This document shows, piece by piece, positions 46,725 to 54,279 of a DNA stretch of 64,000 nt. The stretch is taken from positions 2,480,001 through 2,544,000 of the forward strand of contig NZ_CP095187.1 in assembly GCF_022965755.1 (NCBI RefSeq), given 5' to 3'. The notes under the pieces are model-generated. The model saw only the letters and a program-made list of their open reading frames with translations, was not told the origin of the DNA and did not search any database. The position numbers and the translations under genes are program-made. Each line of letters starts with the position of its first letter. Positions within the stretch are counted from its first letter, which is position 1. Source of the stretch: Pseudoxanthomonas sp. F37 (GTDB lineage: Bacteria; Pseudomonadota; Gammaproteobacteria; Xanthomonadales; Xanthomonadaceae).

Positions 46725-46731
46725 TTTACGC

Positions 46732-46757
46732 AAACCCCTGACTCGTCAGGGGTTTTT
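46732..46757 (+). terminator. terminator after tRNA-Ser, supplied by the island
   Basis: 10-bp stem AAACCCCTGA/TCAGGGGTTT with CTCG loop, followed by TT. Lies inside the inserted DNA. Confidence 0.85.
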
Positions 46758-46779
46758 CGTTTCTGGTCCCGACCGGGTG

Positions 46780-46801
46780 CAGGACACAAATCGGGACACA
46801 T
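46780..46801 (+). repeat. left copy of 22-bp island repeat (possible integrase arm site)
   Basis: 22 bp built from two GGACACA units; 20 of 22 bases match 50705-50726 in the same orientation. Immediately upstream of the integrase remnant. Confidence 0.7.
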
Positions 46802-46807
46802 CTCCCG

Positions 46808-47179
46808 ATGCGCATTCCACATCATCTGGTTCGTTCCTCTTCAGGGCTCTGGTCGTTTCGTCAGCGGGTTCCCGCCGACCTCCAGCACCTCATTGGCCGT
46901 CGCCTGCTCAAGCGCACCCTGCGCACGAATGACCTGTCCGAGGCCCGGCTGCGCGCGCTGGTGTTGGCGTCCCGCTATGCTCAAGCCTTCTCAACGCTGA
47001 GGGATCGGCGGATGGACAAACTGGGGAAGAAAGAGGCCGATGAGCTGATCGCCAGACTGACGCAGACCGAGGGCCTCAAGGACCTCACGCTACATCGGAC
47101 ACGGGCTCCTGACGGGACGGTCAGCGAGCGCTGGCAGATCGACACGGACGAGGACCTGCGGCTTGACCGCCTGCGGTAG
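46808..47179 (+). pseudogene. tyrosine-recombinase (integrase) N-terminal remnant
   Basis: 123 aa. LVRSSSGLWSFRQRVPADLQ with HLIGRRLLKRTLRTNDLSEA is the DUF6538-type N-terminal region of tRNA-targeting phage and island integrases. The core-binding and catalytic domains (Arg-His-Arg-Tyr) are absent; the frame stops at 47179, just after an IDTDEDL segment. Full-length relatives are about 400 aa, so roughly two thirds is missing. Position beside the att site fits an island integrase. Confidence 0.8.
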
Positions 47180-47438
47180 CAACCAGCCCTCTGAAAGCGA
47201 CGCCCAGCAAGCCATTAATGCAAAGTTCGAAGGGGCGATGGGCAGCGCCGTCCGTGTGCAGGAATACCGTGACTTCGCCTTGAGCGGCTGCCGCCAATCA
47301 GAGACGGCGGACGGCGTCGTCTGCGACGTGGGCGGATCCATCGTGCTGGACATCGCCGGAACGTCCCAGGTTCGGCCGTTCACCGAGCCCGTCCGGTTCT
47401 CGAAGGCGTCGGGCACCTGGACGGCACACAGGCCCTGA
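47163..47438 (+). pseudogene. lipoprotein fragment lacking its signal peptide
   Basis: 91 aa from TTG 47163, overlapping the integrase remnant by 17 bp. It begins LTACGSNQPSESDAQQAIN, which reads as a lipobox (LTAC) whose preceding signal-peptide hydrophobic core is missing. The body has two further cysteines (SGCRQSE, GVVCDVGG) and may be an intact mature lipoprotein domain. Probably a deletion fused the integrase 5' part to this gene. Family not recognised. Confidence 0.55.
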
Positions 47439-47445
47439 TCCGCCC

Positions 47446-47757
47446 ATGACCTACTACGCCCCTACACCCATCGTTTCGGTGATGACCCCACAGGCACGTT
47501 TCACACTGTGCTTCTGCGTTGCGGTTCTTCTGACGGGGCCGTTCGGCCTCGTCATCGGCCCCGTGCTCTCACGGCTCCTCCGGAAGCGCGCGGAGCGCCT
47601 CCATCCCTTCGCTGCGGCTCAAGCCCAACAACGGAGTGCCGGCCACTTCAACATCTGCCAGATCTGGGCTATCACGGCGTGCGGCCTCATGGGGCTGGTC
47701 GGAGCGCTCGTCATGCTGCCTACGGTTCCCTTCGTGATTCTTGGCATGTTCGGCTGA
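47446..47757 (+). CDS. small hypothetical membrane protein
   Basis: 103 aa. Two hydrophobic segments (about 20-42, FTLCFCVAVLLTGPFGLVIG, and 74-101, ITACGLMGLVGALVMLPTV) separated by a basic loop. Seven bp after the lipoprotein fragment, so probably cotranscribed. No family recognised. An internal ATG at residue 13 is an alternative start. Confidence 0.6.
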   Translation: MTYYAPTPIVSVMTPQARFTLCFCVAVLLTGPFGLVIGPVLSRLLRKRAERLHPFAAAQAQQRSAGHFNICQIWAITACGLMGLVGALVMLPTVPFVILGMFG

Positions 47758-47859
47758 CCAACCGCCAGCAACTAACAGCGCCTTAGCTCAGAAATAACTA
47801 TCTGCATGTAGTCGTCCTTTAGCTTAGGCTCGTGGGCAATGAGCACAGGAGTTCCATTG

Positions 47860-48240
47860 ATGAAGAAGCGCTATTTCTCAGTCGTTCGAGTGGCGGGACT
47901 CGTGAGCCTGCTTCTGAGCACCGCTCCGTGCCTTGCTAGCCAGGCCGAGAAGGGGTCTTATGACGGTTCCCTAGAAAGCCCGGTCCTCAAGTGTTACGAG
48001 GAATATGCCAAACGCTATAGCGCGACGAATGCCGCACCCGCCGACATTGCCTCGGCTGCGTATGCACATTGCTATGACGCGCTTCTGAGCTACGCCAATA
48101 AAATCCGGGCCGACACCGCGTCAAGCCCGGCCATATTCAATGTCGAGGAGCGTGTTACGGCAGCTCGCGCCGAGCTCGAGAAGCGTGCCCACGCTGCCGC
48201 CCTTTCTCAGATACTTCGCTCTCGTTTCGATTCAAACTAA
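47860..48240 (+). CDS. hypothetical secreted protein
   Basis: 126 aa. Signal peptide MKKRYFSVVRVAGLVSLLLS ending near CLAS; mature helical part with two cysteines (LKCYEEYAKRY, YAHCYDALLSYA). AGGAG eight bases before ATG 47860 sets the start. Codon use is clearly different from the high-GC flanks, in keeping with acquired DNA. No family recognised. Convergent with the DUF6624 gene, 12 bp apart. Confidence 0.65.
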   Translation: MKKRYFSVVRVAGLVSLLLSTAPCLASQAEKGSYDGSLESPVLKCYEEYAKRYSATNAAPADIASAAYAHCYDALLSYANKIRADTASSPAIFNVEERVTAARAELEKRAHAAALSQILRSRFDSN

Positions 48241-48252
48241 GTCTTGCTACTG

Positions 48253-49392
48253 CTATTTGTCCTGATAACGTGCACGGATCAGATCGAGATACTCCTCGGA
48301 CGGACCCATCGCCATCTGCATGCGTCTGGCATCCAGATGGGCAATGTCCTCGACCGGCTTCAAGACGATCTTCCCATCCACTCGGTCTGTCTGAGTGCCA
48401 TACAGTTGCTTCTTTCCCTCGGCGAGCAGCACGCGATCGGTCAGCAACGCAAACTGCTGGCGCGAGAGTTGCCGAGTTTCCATGAGCGGCTTGGCCAGAT
48501 CCAGAGCCCTTCTCTGAAGCTCAACGTCACTCGCGTGCTGCACCAGCAAGAAAAAGGTTGACACACCGTCACGTCCGACTTGAGCCACGCCAGGGAACCC
48601 GTGTTGCTCAAGTATCTCGTGGAGACGGGAAAGGTTGTCGGCGTCAGCCCTTTCTACTGCAGCTCGGAGCTGCTCCTTCTCGGCATCGGTTTTTGCACCG
48701 ATCAGTGCGTGCCGCGTGCGCTGATCCGACTCAATCATTCTCCCCAGTTCCTGCCGAAGCTCTGCCAGCTGATACCCTGCGAACTCAACTGACAGTCGCG
48801 GGAAAGGATTGGCCTCGTCGAGAGATAGACCCTCATCCAATCTGCGCTGAACTCGCTGCAGCTGCGAACTGGCGTCCTCCAGCCCGTAAAAGTCTCGATA
48901 GAACCTCAATCCGCTTAGGCTCTTGGGCATGCTAGGAACAATCGCCTTGCCGTCGACATCTTGATGAATCACCGTCCCATACCGTTGACTCTCTCGGTTC
49001 TTAATCTGGATTTCGTCAACTAATCGCGCATAAGCGTAGGGATCTATATCAACGCTAACTTGCGGATCCATCGCGCGCAGAACGTCTTCCTGAAACAGAG
49101 GATCCAGGCCCGCATCTAGCAATAGTCGACCTATAGCATCCACGGTATCCAAACCAACACTGGCCACCGTCGGCCAACCGTATGTCCTCAACGCAAGCTT
49201 GAATTTTTCAATACTCTCAGATGACAGCGGTCGATCTTCTTTCAGAAGCTCAGCATACGCGGAAGCCTCAGCTTCATCATGACTCTTTGCCTTGGAAACC
49301 CGGTAATCCTCCGAAGCACCGAAAGCCGCTGAACAGAACAACAAAAGACCTATAGAAAAGAAGATCTGCACCGATCTACCGAACATACTCAT
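48253..49392 (-). CDS. secreted protein with two DUF6624-like repeats
   Basis: 379 aa. Signal peptide about 1-26 (IFFSIGLLLFCSAAFGA). Two similar modules, about 71-165 and 264-360. Each has a HG/YGWP-like start (YGWPTVASVG; HGFPGVAQVG), a middle LTDRVLLAEG or LVDEIQIKNR segment and a YGT motif (SQRYGT; KQLYGTQ). The second matches DUF6624, the first is a diverged copy. Function unknown. The start ATG 49392 overlaps the ATP-grasp stop (ATGA), so the two proteins are made together. Confidence 0.78.
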   Translation of the reverse strand: MSMFGRSVQIFFSIGLLLFCSAAFGASEDYRVSKAKSHDEAEASAYAELLKEDRPLSSESIEKFKLALRTYGWPTVASVGLDTVDAIGRLLLDAGLDPLFQEDVLRAMDPQVSVDIDPYAYARLVDEIQIKNRESQRYGTVIHQDVDGKAIVPSMPKSLSGLRFYRDFYGLEDASSQLQRVQRRLDEGLSLDEANPFPRLSVEFAGYQLAELRQELGRMIESDQRTRHALIGAKTDAEKEQLRAAVERADADNLSRLHEILEQHGFPGVAQVGRDGVSTFFLLVQHASDVELQRRALDLAKPLMETRQLSRQQFALLTDRVLLAEGKKQLYGTQTDRVDGKIVLKPVEDIAHLDARRMQMAMGPSEEYLDLIRARYQDK

Positions 49393-50360
49393 ACACCCGA
49401 TATCCTGTTTTCTTGCGTTGCCCACGCATTGTATTCGGCCAAACCCGGGAACCTTCCAGCATCTTCCTCTCCAGCTAGGGCGGCTGCTACATGCGAAACT
49501 ATAGGGCCGCCCCCATGAAACTCCACAAACAGAAACGCACCGCCAGGATTGAGATCAAGAAAATACCGATCCCCTTTGGCATCAATGCAGAAGTCGCTGC
49601 TCGCCATCGTTATTTCGAAGTGCTCCGCTAGCCTTTCCAATTCACGATTCATCTGCGGATCAAAAAACGACTCGAACTTGAGCGTGCCGTCGGTTTGGAA
49701 GGGCCGAAAGTCAATGCACTCTTCATGAGGACTCTCAATCTTACACGCGAAGACTTGCTTTCCTACAATCACCGCGCGAACATCCGCAACCTTGTCAATG
49801 GCCTGTTGATAGATGGCCGGACATGCAAGGATCTGAGCATCACTCATTTCTTCAAATTGATCCGAAGACAAGGTGTTGGCATATGTCATCAGTTGGGAGC
49901 CGTCCTCATGCCTCCATGTGTAAACATCCAACGGTTTGACGACGACGCAACCTTGCTTCTTGACAAACTCACGCACCTCATTGGGGTCGTTGCTGACAAG
50001 CGTTTCTGGAAACCTGATTCCCAGCCTTTTGCAAGCTTCGAGCTGCTCCAGCTTGTATTCACCACGAATAGCCGCGGGCTTTCCGTTGAGCCATCGCGTG
50101 CCACTATCCGCCATTCGCTCAAGAACGTTATCGACGTATCGGGAGCTTTCCCCGCGGATGTAGTCTCTATCAGAATCCCCGGTCCCCTCAGTGAACTTCC
50201 GAACTTGAAACACTCTTCGCAACCATGCGCCCGCGAATTTCGCAGTCCCCGCTACGCGAATCGACGTGTCTTTACCGTTCTGAAGATGAACAGAGTAGCC
50301 AGGCCGCTGAATCGCAAAGGAAGTATCCCAGAACTCAACCTCGTAGGGGAAGCTGATCAA
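49389..50360 (-). CDS. ATP-grasp ligase of the MvdD/graspetide-maturase type
   Basis: 323 aa from TTG 50360. Features of peptide-modifying ATP-grasp enzymes: RRVFQVRK, RFPETLVSNDPNEVREFV, ATP-binding Lys142 in VVVKPL, IYQQAIDKVADVRAVIVG (as in QEYVPKR-E-LRVTVVG of relatives) and the metal-binding FLDLNPGG (Asp269, Asn271). Relatives form ester or amide macrocycles on ribosomal peptides. The N-terminus appears about 30-40 residues short, without ATG or clear ribosome site, so it may be truncated. No obvious precursor with an acidic core is adjacent. Confidence 0.75.
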   Translation of the reverse strand: MISFPYEVEFWDTSFAIQRPGYSVHLQNGKDTSIRVAGTAKFAGAWLRRVFQVRKFTEGTGDSDRDYIRGESSRYVDNVLERMADSGTRWLNGKPAAIRGEYKLEQLEACKRLGIRFPETLVSNDPNEVREFVKKQGCVVVKPLDVYTWRHEDGSQLMTYANTLSSDQFEEMSDAQILACPAIYQQAIDKVADVRAVIVGKQVFACKIESPHEECIDFRPFQTDGTLKFESFFDPQMNRELERLAEHFEITMASSDFCIDAKGDRYFLDLNPGGAFLFVEFHGGGPIVSHVAAALAGEEDAGRFPGLAEYNAWATQENRISGV

Positions 50361-50614
50361 TGGGAACCGACGTGAAAATTGAAAGCTTTACTATTACCTT
50401 TGTGAGCGGCGACGGCTCTGAAGTGAACGAGGTCATCACCAAGACGCTGCCGAAGAAACTTAAGCTCAACCTGACGCCCAAAGACGAAACTTTTTCGCAG
50501 CGTTTGGCTACTACGAAAGCGCTCGACACGGCACGCAAAGCCAGAGTCTCTGGTTTTACCTCCACCGCAAAGCCAACAAGGCCTCTTTCGAGCTTTGTCT
50601 CGACAAAGAAGTGA
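50360..50614 (+). CDS. small hypothetical protein divergent from the ATP-grasp gene
   Basis: 84 aa, MGTDVKIESFTITFVSGDGS onward; lysine/threonine/serine-rich, beta-strand-like first half and basic tail (PLSSFVSTKK). AGGGGA about nine bases upstream supports ATG 50360. It starts at the very base where the ATP-grasp frame opens on the other strand, leaving no room for a divergent promoter. It could be a partner or substrate of the ligase, but its tail lacks the Asp/Glu residues usual in graspetide cores. Confidence 0.55.
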   Translation: MGTDVKIESFTITFVSGDGSEVNEVITKTLPKKLKLNLTPKDETFSQRLATTKALDTARKARVSGFTSTAKPTRPLSSFVSTKK

Positions 50615-50704
50615 GCTTTCGTCGCCGTTCCCCACGGCGAGACTCAATGAGTCCACATACACGCTAGTCAAGCTAGCGCTCGCGTGCTTGATCCGTTAAT
50701 CTTA

Positions 50705-50726
50705 CAGGACACAAAACAGGACACAT
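50705..50726 (+). repeat. right copy of 22-bp island repeat (possible integrase arm site)
   Basis: Matches 46780-46801 at 20 of 22 bases. A further inverted GTCCTGTA unit follows at 50738-50745, pairing with TACAGGAC at 50703-50710. Confidence 0.7.
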
Positions 50727-50778
50727 TCCTTGTTTGCGTCCTGTAGGAGAATCAAGGACTTAGGGTCGGGTTGACTCG

Positions 50779-50797
50779 ATCCCCCTCTCTCCGCCAG
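50779..50797 (+). repeat. attR: duplicated tRNA-Ser 3' end
   Basis: 19 bp identical to 46706-46724. Upstream bases do not continue the tRNA, so this is a boundary scar, not a second tRNA. Confidence 0.88.
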
Positions 50798-50805
50798 ATT
50801 CGAAG

Positions 50806-50825
50806 CATCCCGGCCTGCCGGGATG
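50806..50825. repeat. single REP-like hairpin
   Basis: CATCCCGGC/GCCGGGATG around CT; same type as the right-hand hairpin of the repeat near 30740. Native DNA just outside the island. Confidence 0.55.
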
Positions 50826-50831
50826 ACGGCG

Positions 50832-50858
50832 AACCGCGCTACGGCGCGGTTTCGTTTC
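50832..50858 (+). terminator. ancestral terminator of tRNA-Ser, now at the island's right flank
   Basis: Stem AACCGCGC/GCGCGGTT (50832-50839 with 50844-50851), loop TACG, then a T-rich TCGTTTC. In the ancestral order it would lie about 35 bp after the tRNA. Confidence 0.6.
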
Positions 50859-50861
50859 TAT

Positions 50862-50970
50862 GGTGGCCCCGTCGGCCCCTCGCGACGCTAGGTCGAAAAC
50901 CCCGCCAGGGCCGGAAGGCAGCAACGGTATCGATCGACGCGGGCGCCGAGGCCAGCCGGCGGGGCCACCG
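50862..50970 (+). ncRNA. ffs: signal recognition particle 4.5S RNA
   Basis: About 109 nt. Ends pair as GGTGGCCCC/GGGGCCACC; the domain IV hairpin has the conserved CCAGGGCCGGAAGGCAGCAA with GGAA tetraloop and the symmetric loop bound by Ffh. Followed by CCTTTTC, a likely termination tract. Position near tRNA-Ser and dnaX matches other gammaproteobacteria once the island is removed. The remaining 108 bp to 51078 hold nothing recognised. Confidence 0.93.
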
Positions 50971-51078
50971 CCTTTTCAGGCGCAGGCCGTTCATTGATGC
51001 CTGCCGTTGCGACGGCGCCTTTCACCGCGCGATGTACCTGTCGCCAGCACGGCCTTGTCATCGCGTCTGCGCACACGA

Positions 51079-52095
51079 TCAGTCGGGGATGATAGCCAAG
51101 GCGTCGGGTTCACGGCCGGTTACCCAGTAGTCGACGACCTGCCAGCGCTGTGTGTCGACCACGGCGATGCGATCGCCCCCACTGATCGCCACATAGGCGC
51201 GCGGGCGATCCGACGCCACCACCACCCCGATAGGAAGCGCCGCATTGCCGAGCATCGTGGGCTGATAACGCATGTCCTCGCGCGAAAGCGGCACGGTGGC
51301 GATCGGCACCTTGGTGCGGGCATTGAAGACGGCCAGCGTCGCGGCCCGCGCATTGGTGACGAAGGCGAGCGCGCCGTCGGCAGCGAAGGTCACGCGGATC
51401 GGAAAGCCCTTGCTGCTCATGCGGCGCTTGATGGCCAGCGTGCGTGGATCGTGCACAGTCAGGGTGCCGTCCTCACGGTTGGTTACCCAGACTTCGGCCC
51501 CGTCCGGCCGCACCGCGACGCCTTCGGCGCCCTTGCCTGCGGGACGCTCCACGCGCGCACCGGTCGCCAGATCGATCCGGCTGACCGTGCCGGTCTGGAT
51601 CTTGGTCAGGTAGGCCACCTGTCCGTCCGGCGACAATGCCACCATGTGGCCGGTGCCGGCGCCCACATCGAGCGTCCGCTCGACTTCGCCCGACGCGACA
51701 TCCACCACCACAAGGCTGGCGGTGGCTTCCGTGGTGACCAGCACCCGGCGACCATCGGGGAGAAAGCGGATGCCATGCGGGGCGCTGTGCTGCCCCAAGT
51801 CGATAGTGCGTGTCGGCTTGCCTCCTACCAGGTCCAGGACCGATACCGTGTTGCCAGACTGCGAGCCTCCGTAGTTCGTCACCACGGCCGTGCGACCGTC
51901 GGGCGCCACCGCAATTTCGTGCGGCGCCTCGCCTGTCCTGTATTCGCCTGTCTTGCGTCCGTCGCGCAGCGACAGCCGCCACACTGTGTCCGCGGACTTG
52001 TTGCCCACCATCAGTTCGGCCGCCTGCGTCGCGGACGCGCCGAGGCACGCAAGGACGATGCCGACGCCAGGCGCGACCGCCCGCACCACGCTCAC
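51079..52095 (-). CDS. periplasmic YVTN-type beta-propeller protein
   Basis: 338 aa. Signal peptide (ASATQAAE, cleavage after AQA or QAA). Repeated beta-propeller blades of the PDGRTAVVTNYGG / PDGRRVLVTTEATASL / PDGQVAYLTKIQTGTV kind, about seven, typical of YVTN/NHL surface or periplasmic proteins. Partner unknown. Its start overlaps the moaE stop (ATGA), so it is read as the last gene of the moa operon, an unusual association. Confidence 0.88.
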   Translation of the reverse strand: MSVVRAVAPGVGIVLACLGASATQAAELMVGNKSADTVWRLSLRDGRKTGEYRTGEAPHEIAVAPDGRTAVVTNYGGSQSGNTVSVLDLVGGKPTRTIDLGQHSAPHGIRFLPDGRRVLVTTEATASLVVVDVASGEVERTLDVGAGTGHMVALSPDGQVAYLTKIQTGTVSRIDLATGARVERPAGKGAEGVAVRPDGAEVWVTNREDGTLTVHDPRTLAIKRRMSSKGFPIRVTFAADGALAFVTNARAATLAVFNARTKVPIATVPLSREDMRYQPTMLGNAALPIGVVVASDRPRAYVAISGGDRIAVVDTQRWQVVDYWVTGREPDALAIIPD

Positions 52096-52520
52096 GATCC
52101 TTCCGCCACGGGATGCAGCCAGTCCGCATCGCCTTCGCGGTAGTGCTCGCGCTTCCAGATAGGCACGCGCTGCTTCACTTCATCGATGATGTAGCGGCAG
52201 GCATCGAAGGCGGCGCCACGATGCGCTGCGCTCACCCCCACCCACACGGCCAGATCGCCGATCGCGAGGGCGCCGACACGGTGTGCACAGCAGGCCGCCA
52301 GCACATCGAAACGCTCCATCGCCTCGGTCACGATCCGTTCGCCTTCGCGTGCGGCGAGCGCGCCATAGGCTTCATAGTCCAGGCCATCGACCGCGCGACC
52401 GGCGTGGTGGTCGCGGACCCAGCCCTCGAACGTCGCATGGCCGCCCGCGCGCGGGTCGCGCAGGTCGGCGCCGAGCCTTGCGACGTCCAGCGGTTCCGCC
52501 GACAGGAAGAAGCGCTGCAC
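52092..52520 (-). CDS. moaE: molybdopterin synthase catalytic subunit
   Basis: 142 aa. Converts precursor Z to molybdopterin with MoaD. Family blocks FEGWVRDHHAGRAVDGLDYEAYG, CAHRVGALAIGD and the catalytic Lys region VPIWKREHYREG. Three bp after moaD. Confidence 0.95.
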   Translation of the reverse strand: MQRFFLSAEPLDVARLGADLRDPRAGGHATFEGWVRDHHAGRAVDGLDYEAYGALAAREGERIVTEAMERFDVLAACCAHRVGALAIGDLAVWVGVSAAHRGAAFDACRYIIDEVKQRVPIWKREHYREGDADWLHPVAEGS

Positions 52521-52523
52521 GGC

Positions 52524-52769
52524 TCAGCCTCCGCTCACCGGGGGAATGAAGGCGACTTCGCTGCCCGCCCGCAGCGGATCCTGCCAGCGCGCGAACTCGC
52601 CATCGACGGCCACGCGCAGGTGTTCGCGCGGCCAGGCAATGCCGTGACGGGCCTGGATCTGGTCATAGAGTCCCGCCAGATCAACCGCCTCGGTGCTGAC
52701 CGATTCGCTGGGCACCCCCGCGCGCTCGCGCAGGCTGGCGAAATACAGCAGGGTCAGGGTGACGCTCAT
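52524..52769 (-). CDS. moaD: molybdopterin synthase sulfur carrier subunit
   Basis: 81 aa ubiquitin-fold protein ending in the diagnostic Gly-Gly (IPPVSGG) that is thiocarboxylated and donates sulfur. Start overlaps the moaC stop (ATGA). Confidence 0.95.
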   Translation of the reverse strand: MSVTLTLLYFASLRERAGVPSESVSTEAVDLAGLYDQIQARHGIAWPREHLRVAVDGEFARWQDPLRAGSEVAFIPPVSGG

Positions 52770-53248
52770 GGCGCCCCCACGTCGCGCTTGCCGCCGCGCT
52801 TGCCCACCAGCTTCGCCGGCCCCAGCACGATGGCGTGCGACAGCGCCTTGCACATGTCGTACACCGTCAACGCGGCCACGGTGGCGCCGGTCAGTGCTTC
52901 CATCTCCACACCGGTGCGGTGCACGGTGCGGACCTGGCATTGGATCAGCAGCGCGCGCTCTCCGTCCCAATCGATGGACAGCCGGCAACCGTCGATGGGA
53001 AGCGGATGGCAGAACGGGATCAGTTCGTGCGTCCGCTTCACCGCCATCGTGCCGGCGATGATCGCCGTGTCGACGATGCCGCCCTTGGCGCTGCGCAGGC
53101 CGCTGCGCTTCAACTGCCGCGCCACCTCGTCGGGAAAGCGTACCCGGCAGCTCGCCCGCGCCTCGCGCGCAGTGGCGTCCTTGCCGGAAACGTCGACCAT
53201 CGCCGGTCGGCCGGCGGCATCCAGATGGGTCAGTGCAGTGCGGGGCAT
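52766..53248 (-). CDS. moaC: cyclic pyranopterin monophosphate synthase
   Basis: 160 aa. [20 protein letters not shown] at the start, [18 protein letters not shown] and [20 protein letters not shown] are characteristic. Second step of molybdenum cofactor synthesis after MoaA. ATG 53248 gives the family N-terminus. Confidence 0.96.
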   Translation of the reverse strand: MPRTALTHLDAAGRPAMVDVSGKDATAREARASCRVRFPDEVARQLKRSGLRSAKGGIVDTAIIAGTMAVKRTHELIPFCHPLPIDGCRLSIDWDGERALLIQCQVRTVHRTGVEMEALTGATVAALTVYDMCKALSHAIVLGPAKLVGKRGGKRDVGAP

Positions 53249-53265
53249 GCAGGTCCTTGGGGGAA

Positions 53266-54279
53266 TCAGCCGCCGATAAGATACATCTCGACACGGCGCC
53301 GGTCCCGCACTTCCGGTCGGCCGCGCAGTTCGCTGTAACGGTCGCCGCGCGCCGACCACAGGCCGGCCACGTGCGCGGCCAGGGCCTCTTCGCCCTGCGC
53401 CAGGACCGCGCGCAGGTCGGTGCCGCCGGAGGCGAACAGGCAGGTGAACAAGCGGCCATCCGCCGACACCCGCGCCCGATGGCAGTCGCCGCAGAACGGC
53501 GTGCTGACCGAACTGACGAAACCGACTTCGCCACCGCCATCGTCGAATCCGTAGCGTTCGGCCACCTCGCCCCGGTAGTCCGCCTGCACCGGATGCAGCG
53601 GCCAGCGCGCGGCGATGCGGTCGCGCAGCACGGCCGAAGGGACCATGCGCTCCCGCCGCCAGTCGTTGCTGTCGCCCACGTCCATGAACTCGATGAAACG
53701 CACGACATGCCCGGTGCCACGGAAGCGCTCCACCAGCGGGACCACCTGGCTCTCGTTGACGCCGCGCTGGACGACGGCATTGATCTTCAACCGCTTGAAG
53801 CCGGCCGCCACCGCGGCGTCGATGCCGGCCAGCACCTCGCCGACCCGGCCGCGTCTTCCGGACATCTCGGCGAACACCTCCGGATCCAGCGCATCCAGGC
53901 TGACGGTGATGCGCCGCAGGCCGGCCTCGTGCAGGGCCTGCGCCTGCTGGGCGAGCAGCACGCCGTTGGTGGTCAGCGCGATGTCCTCCAGGCCCGGAAT
54001 GACGGCCAGCCGGCGCACCAGTTCGGGCAGGCGCTTGCGCAGCAGGGGCTCACCGCCCGTAAGCCTGAGTTTGCGCACGCCCAGTCGCACGAACGCGCGC
54101 ACCAGGGTCTCGATCTCGTCGAAGGACAGACGTTGCGAGGCGTCCGTGCCGTAGTCTTCGGGCACGCGGTCCGCCGGCATGCAGTAGCCGCAGCGGAAAT
54201 TGCAGGCGTCGATGACCGACAGGCGCAGGTCGTGCAGCGGACGCCCCAGCAGGTCGTGCGGCGCAGGCGTGCCGTTCAC
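53266..54279 (-). CDS. moaA: GTP 3',8-cyclase MoaA
   Basis: 337 aa radical SAM enzyme. N-terminal cluster [10 protein letters not shown] (CxxxCxxC), [12 protein letters not shown], and C-terminal cluster residues in [17 protein letters not shown] and FTCLF. Its terminus reads MYLIGG, keeping the essential Gly-Gly. First gene of moaA-C-D-E; start overlaps the preceding gene's stop. Confidence 0.96.
   Translation of the reverse strand: MNGTPAPHDLLGRPLHDLRLSVIDACNFRCGYCMPADRVPEDYGTDASQRLSFDEIETLVRAFVRLGVRKLRLTGGEPLLRKRLPELVRRLAVIPGLEDIALTTNGVLLAQQAQALHEAGLRRITVSLDALDPEVFAEMSGRRGRVGEVLAGIDAAVAAGFKRLKINAVVQRGVNESQVVPLVERFRGTGHVVRFIEFMDVGDSNDWRRERMVPSAVLRDRIAARWPLHPVQADYRGEVAERYGFDDGGGEVGFVSSVSTPFCGDCHRARVSADGRLFTCLFASGGTDLRAVLAQGEEALAAHVAGLWSARGDRYSELRGRPEVRDRRRVEMYLIGG

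Larger units (their letters stand above)
46706..50797. mobile_element. integrated genomic island in tRNA-Ser(GGA)
   Basis: About 4.1 kb between a 19-bp direct duplication of the tRNA 3' end (46706-46724 and 50779-50797). It contains a truncated integrase next to the tRNA, cargo genes of visibly lower GC and different codon use than the flanks, and related 22-bp repeats towards both ends. The truncated integrase suggests the element is now immobile on its own. Confidence 0.85.

Noticed and set aside
50357-50671. Leftward 104-codon frame upstream of the ATP-grasp gene, considered as a precursor peptide
   Set aside because: It is the antisense shadow of the 84-aa rightward gene, has no ribosome site, no repeated Thr/Asp/Glu core and looks like random translation.
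50740-50800. Second tRNA-Ser at the right island end
   Set aside because: Only the 3' 19 bp of the tRNA are present; no acceptor 5' strand, D-arm or anticodon arm.
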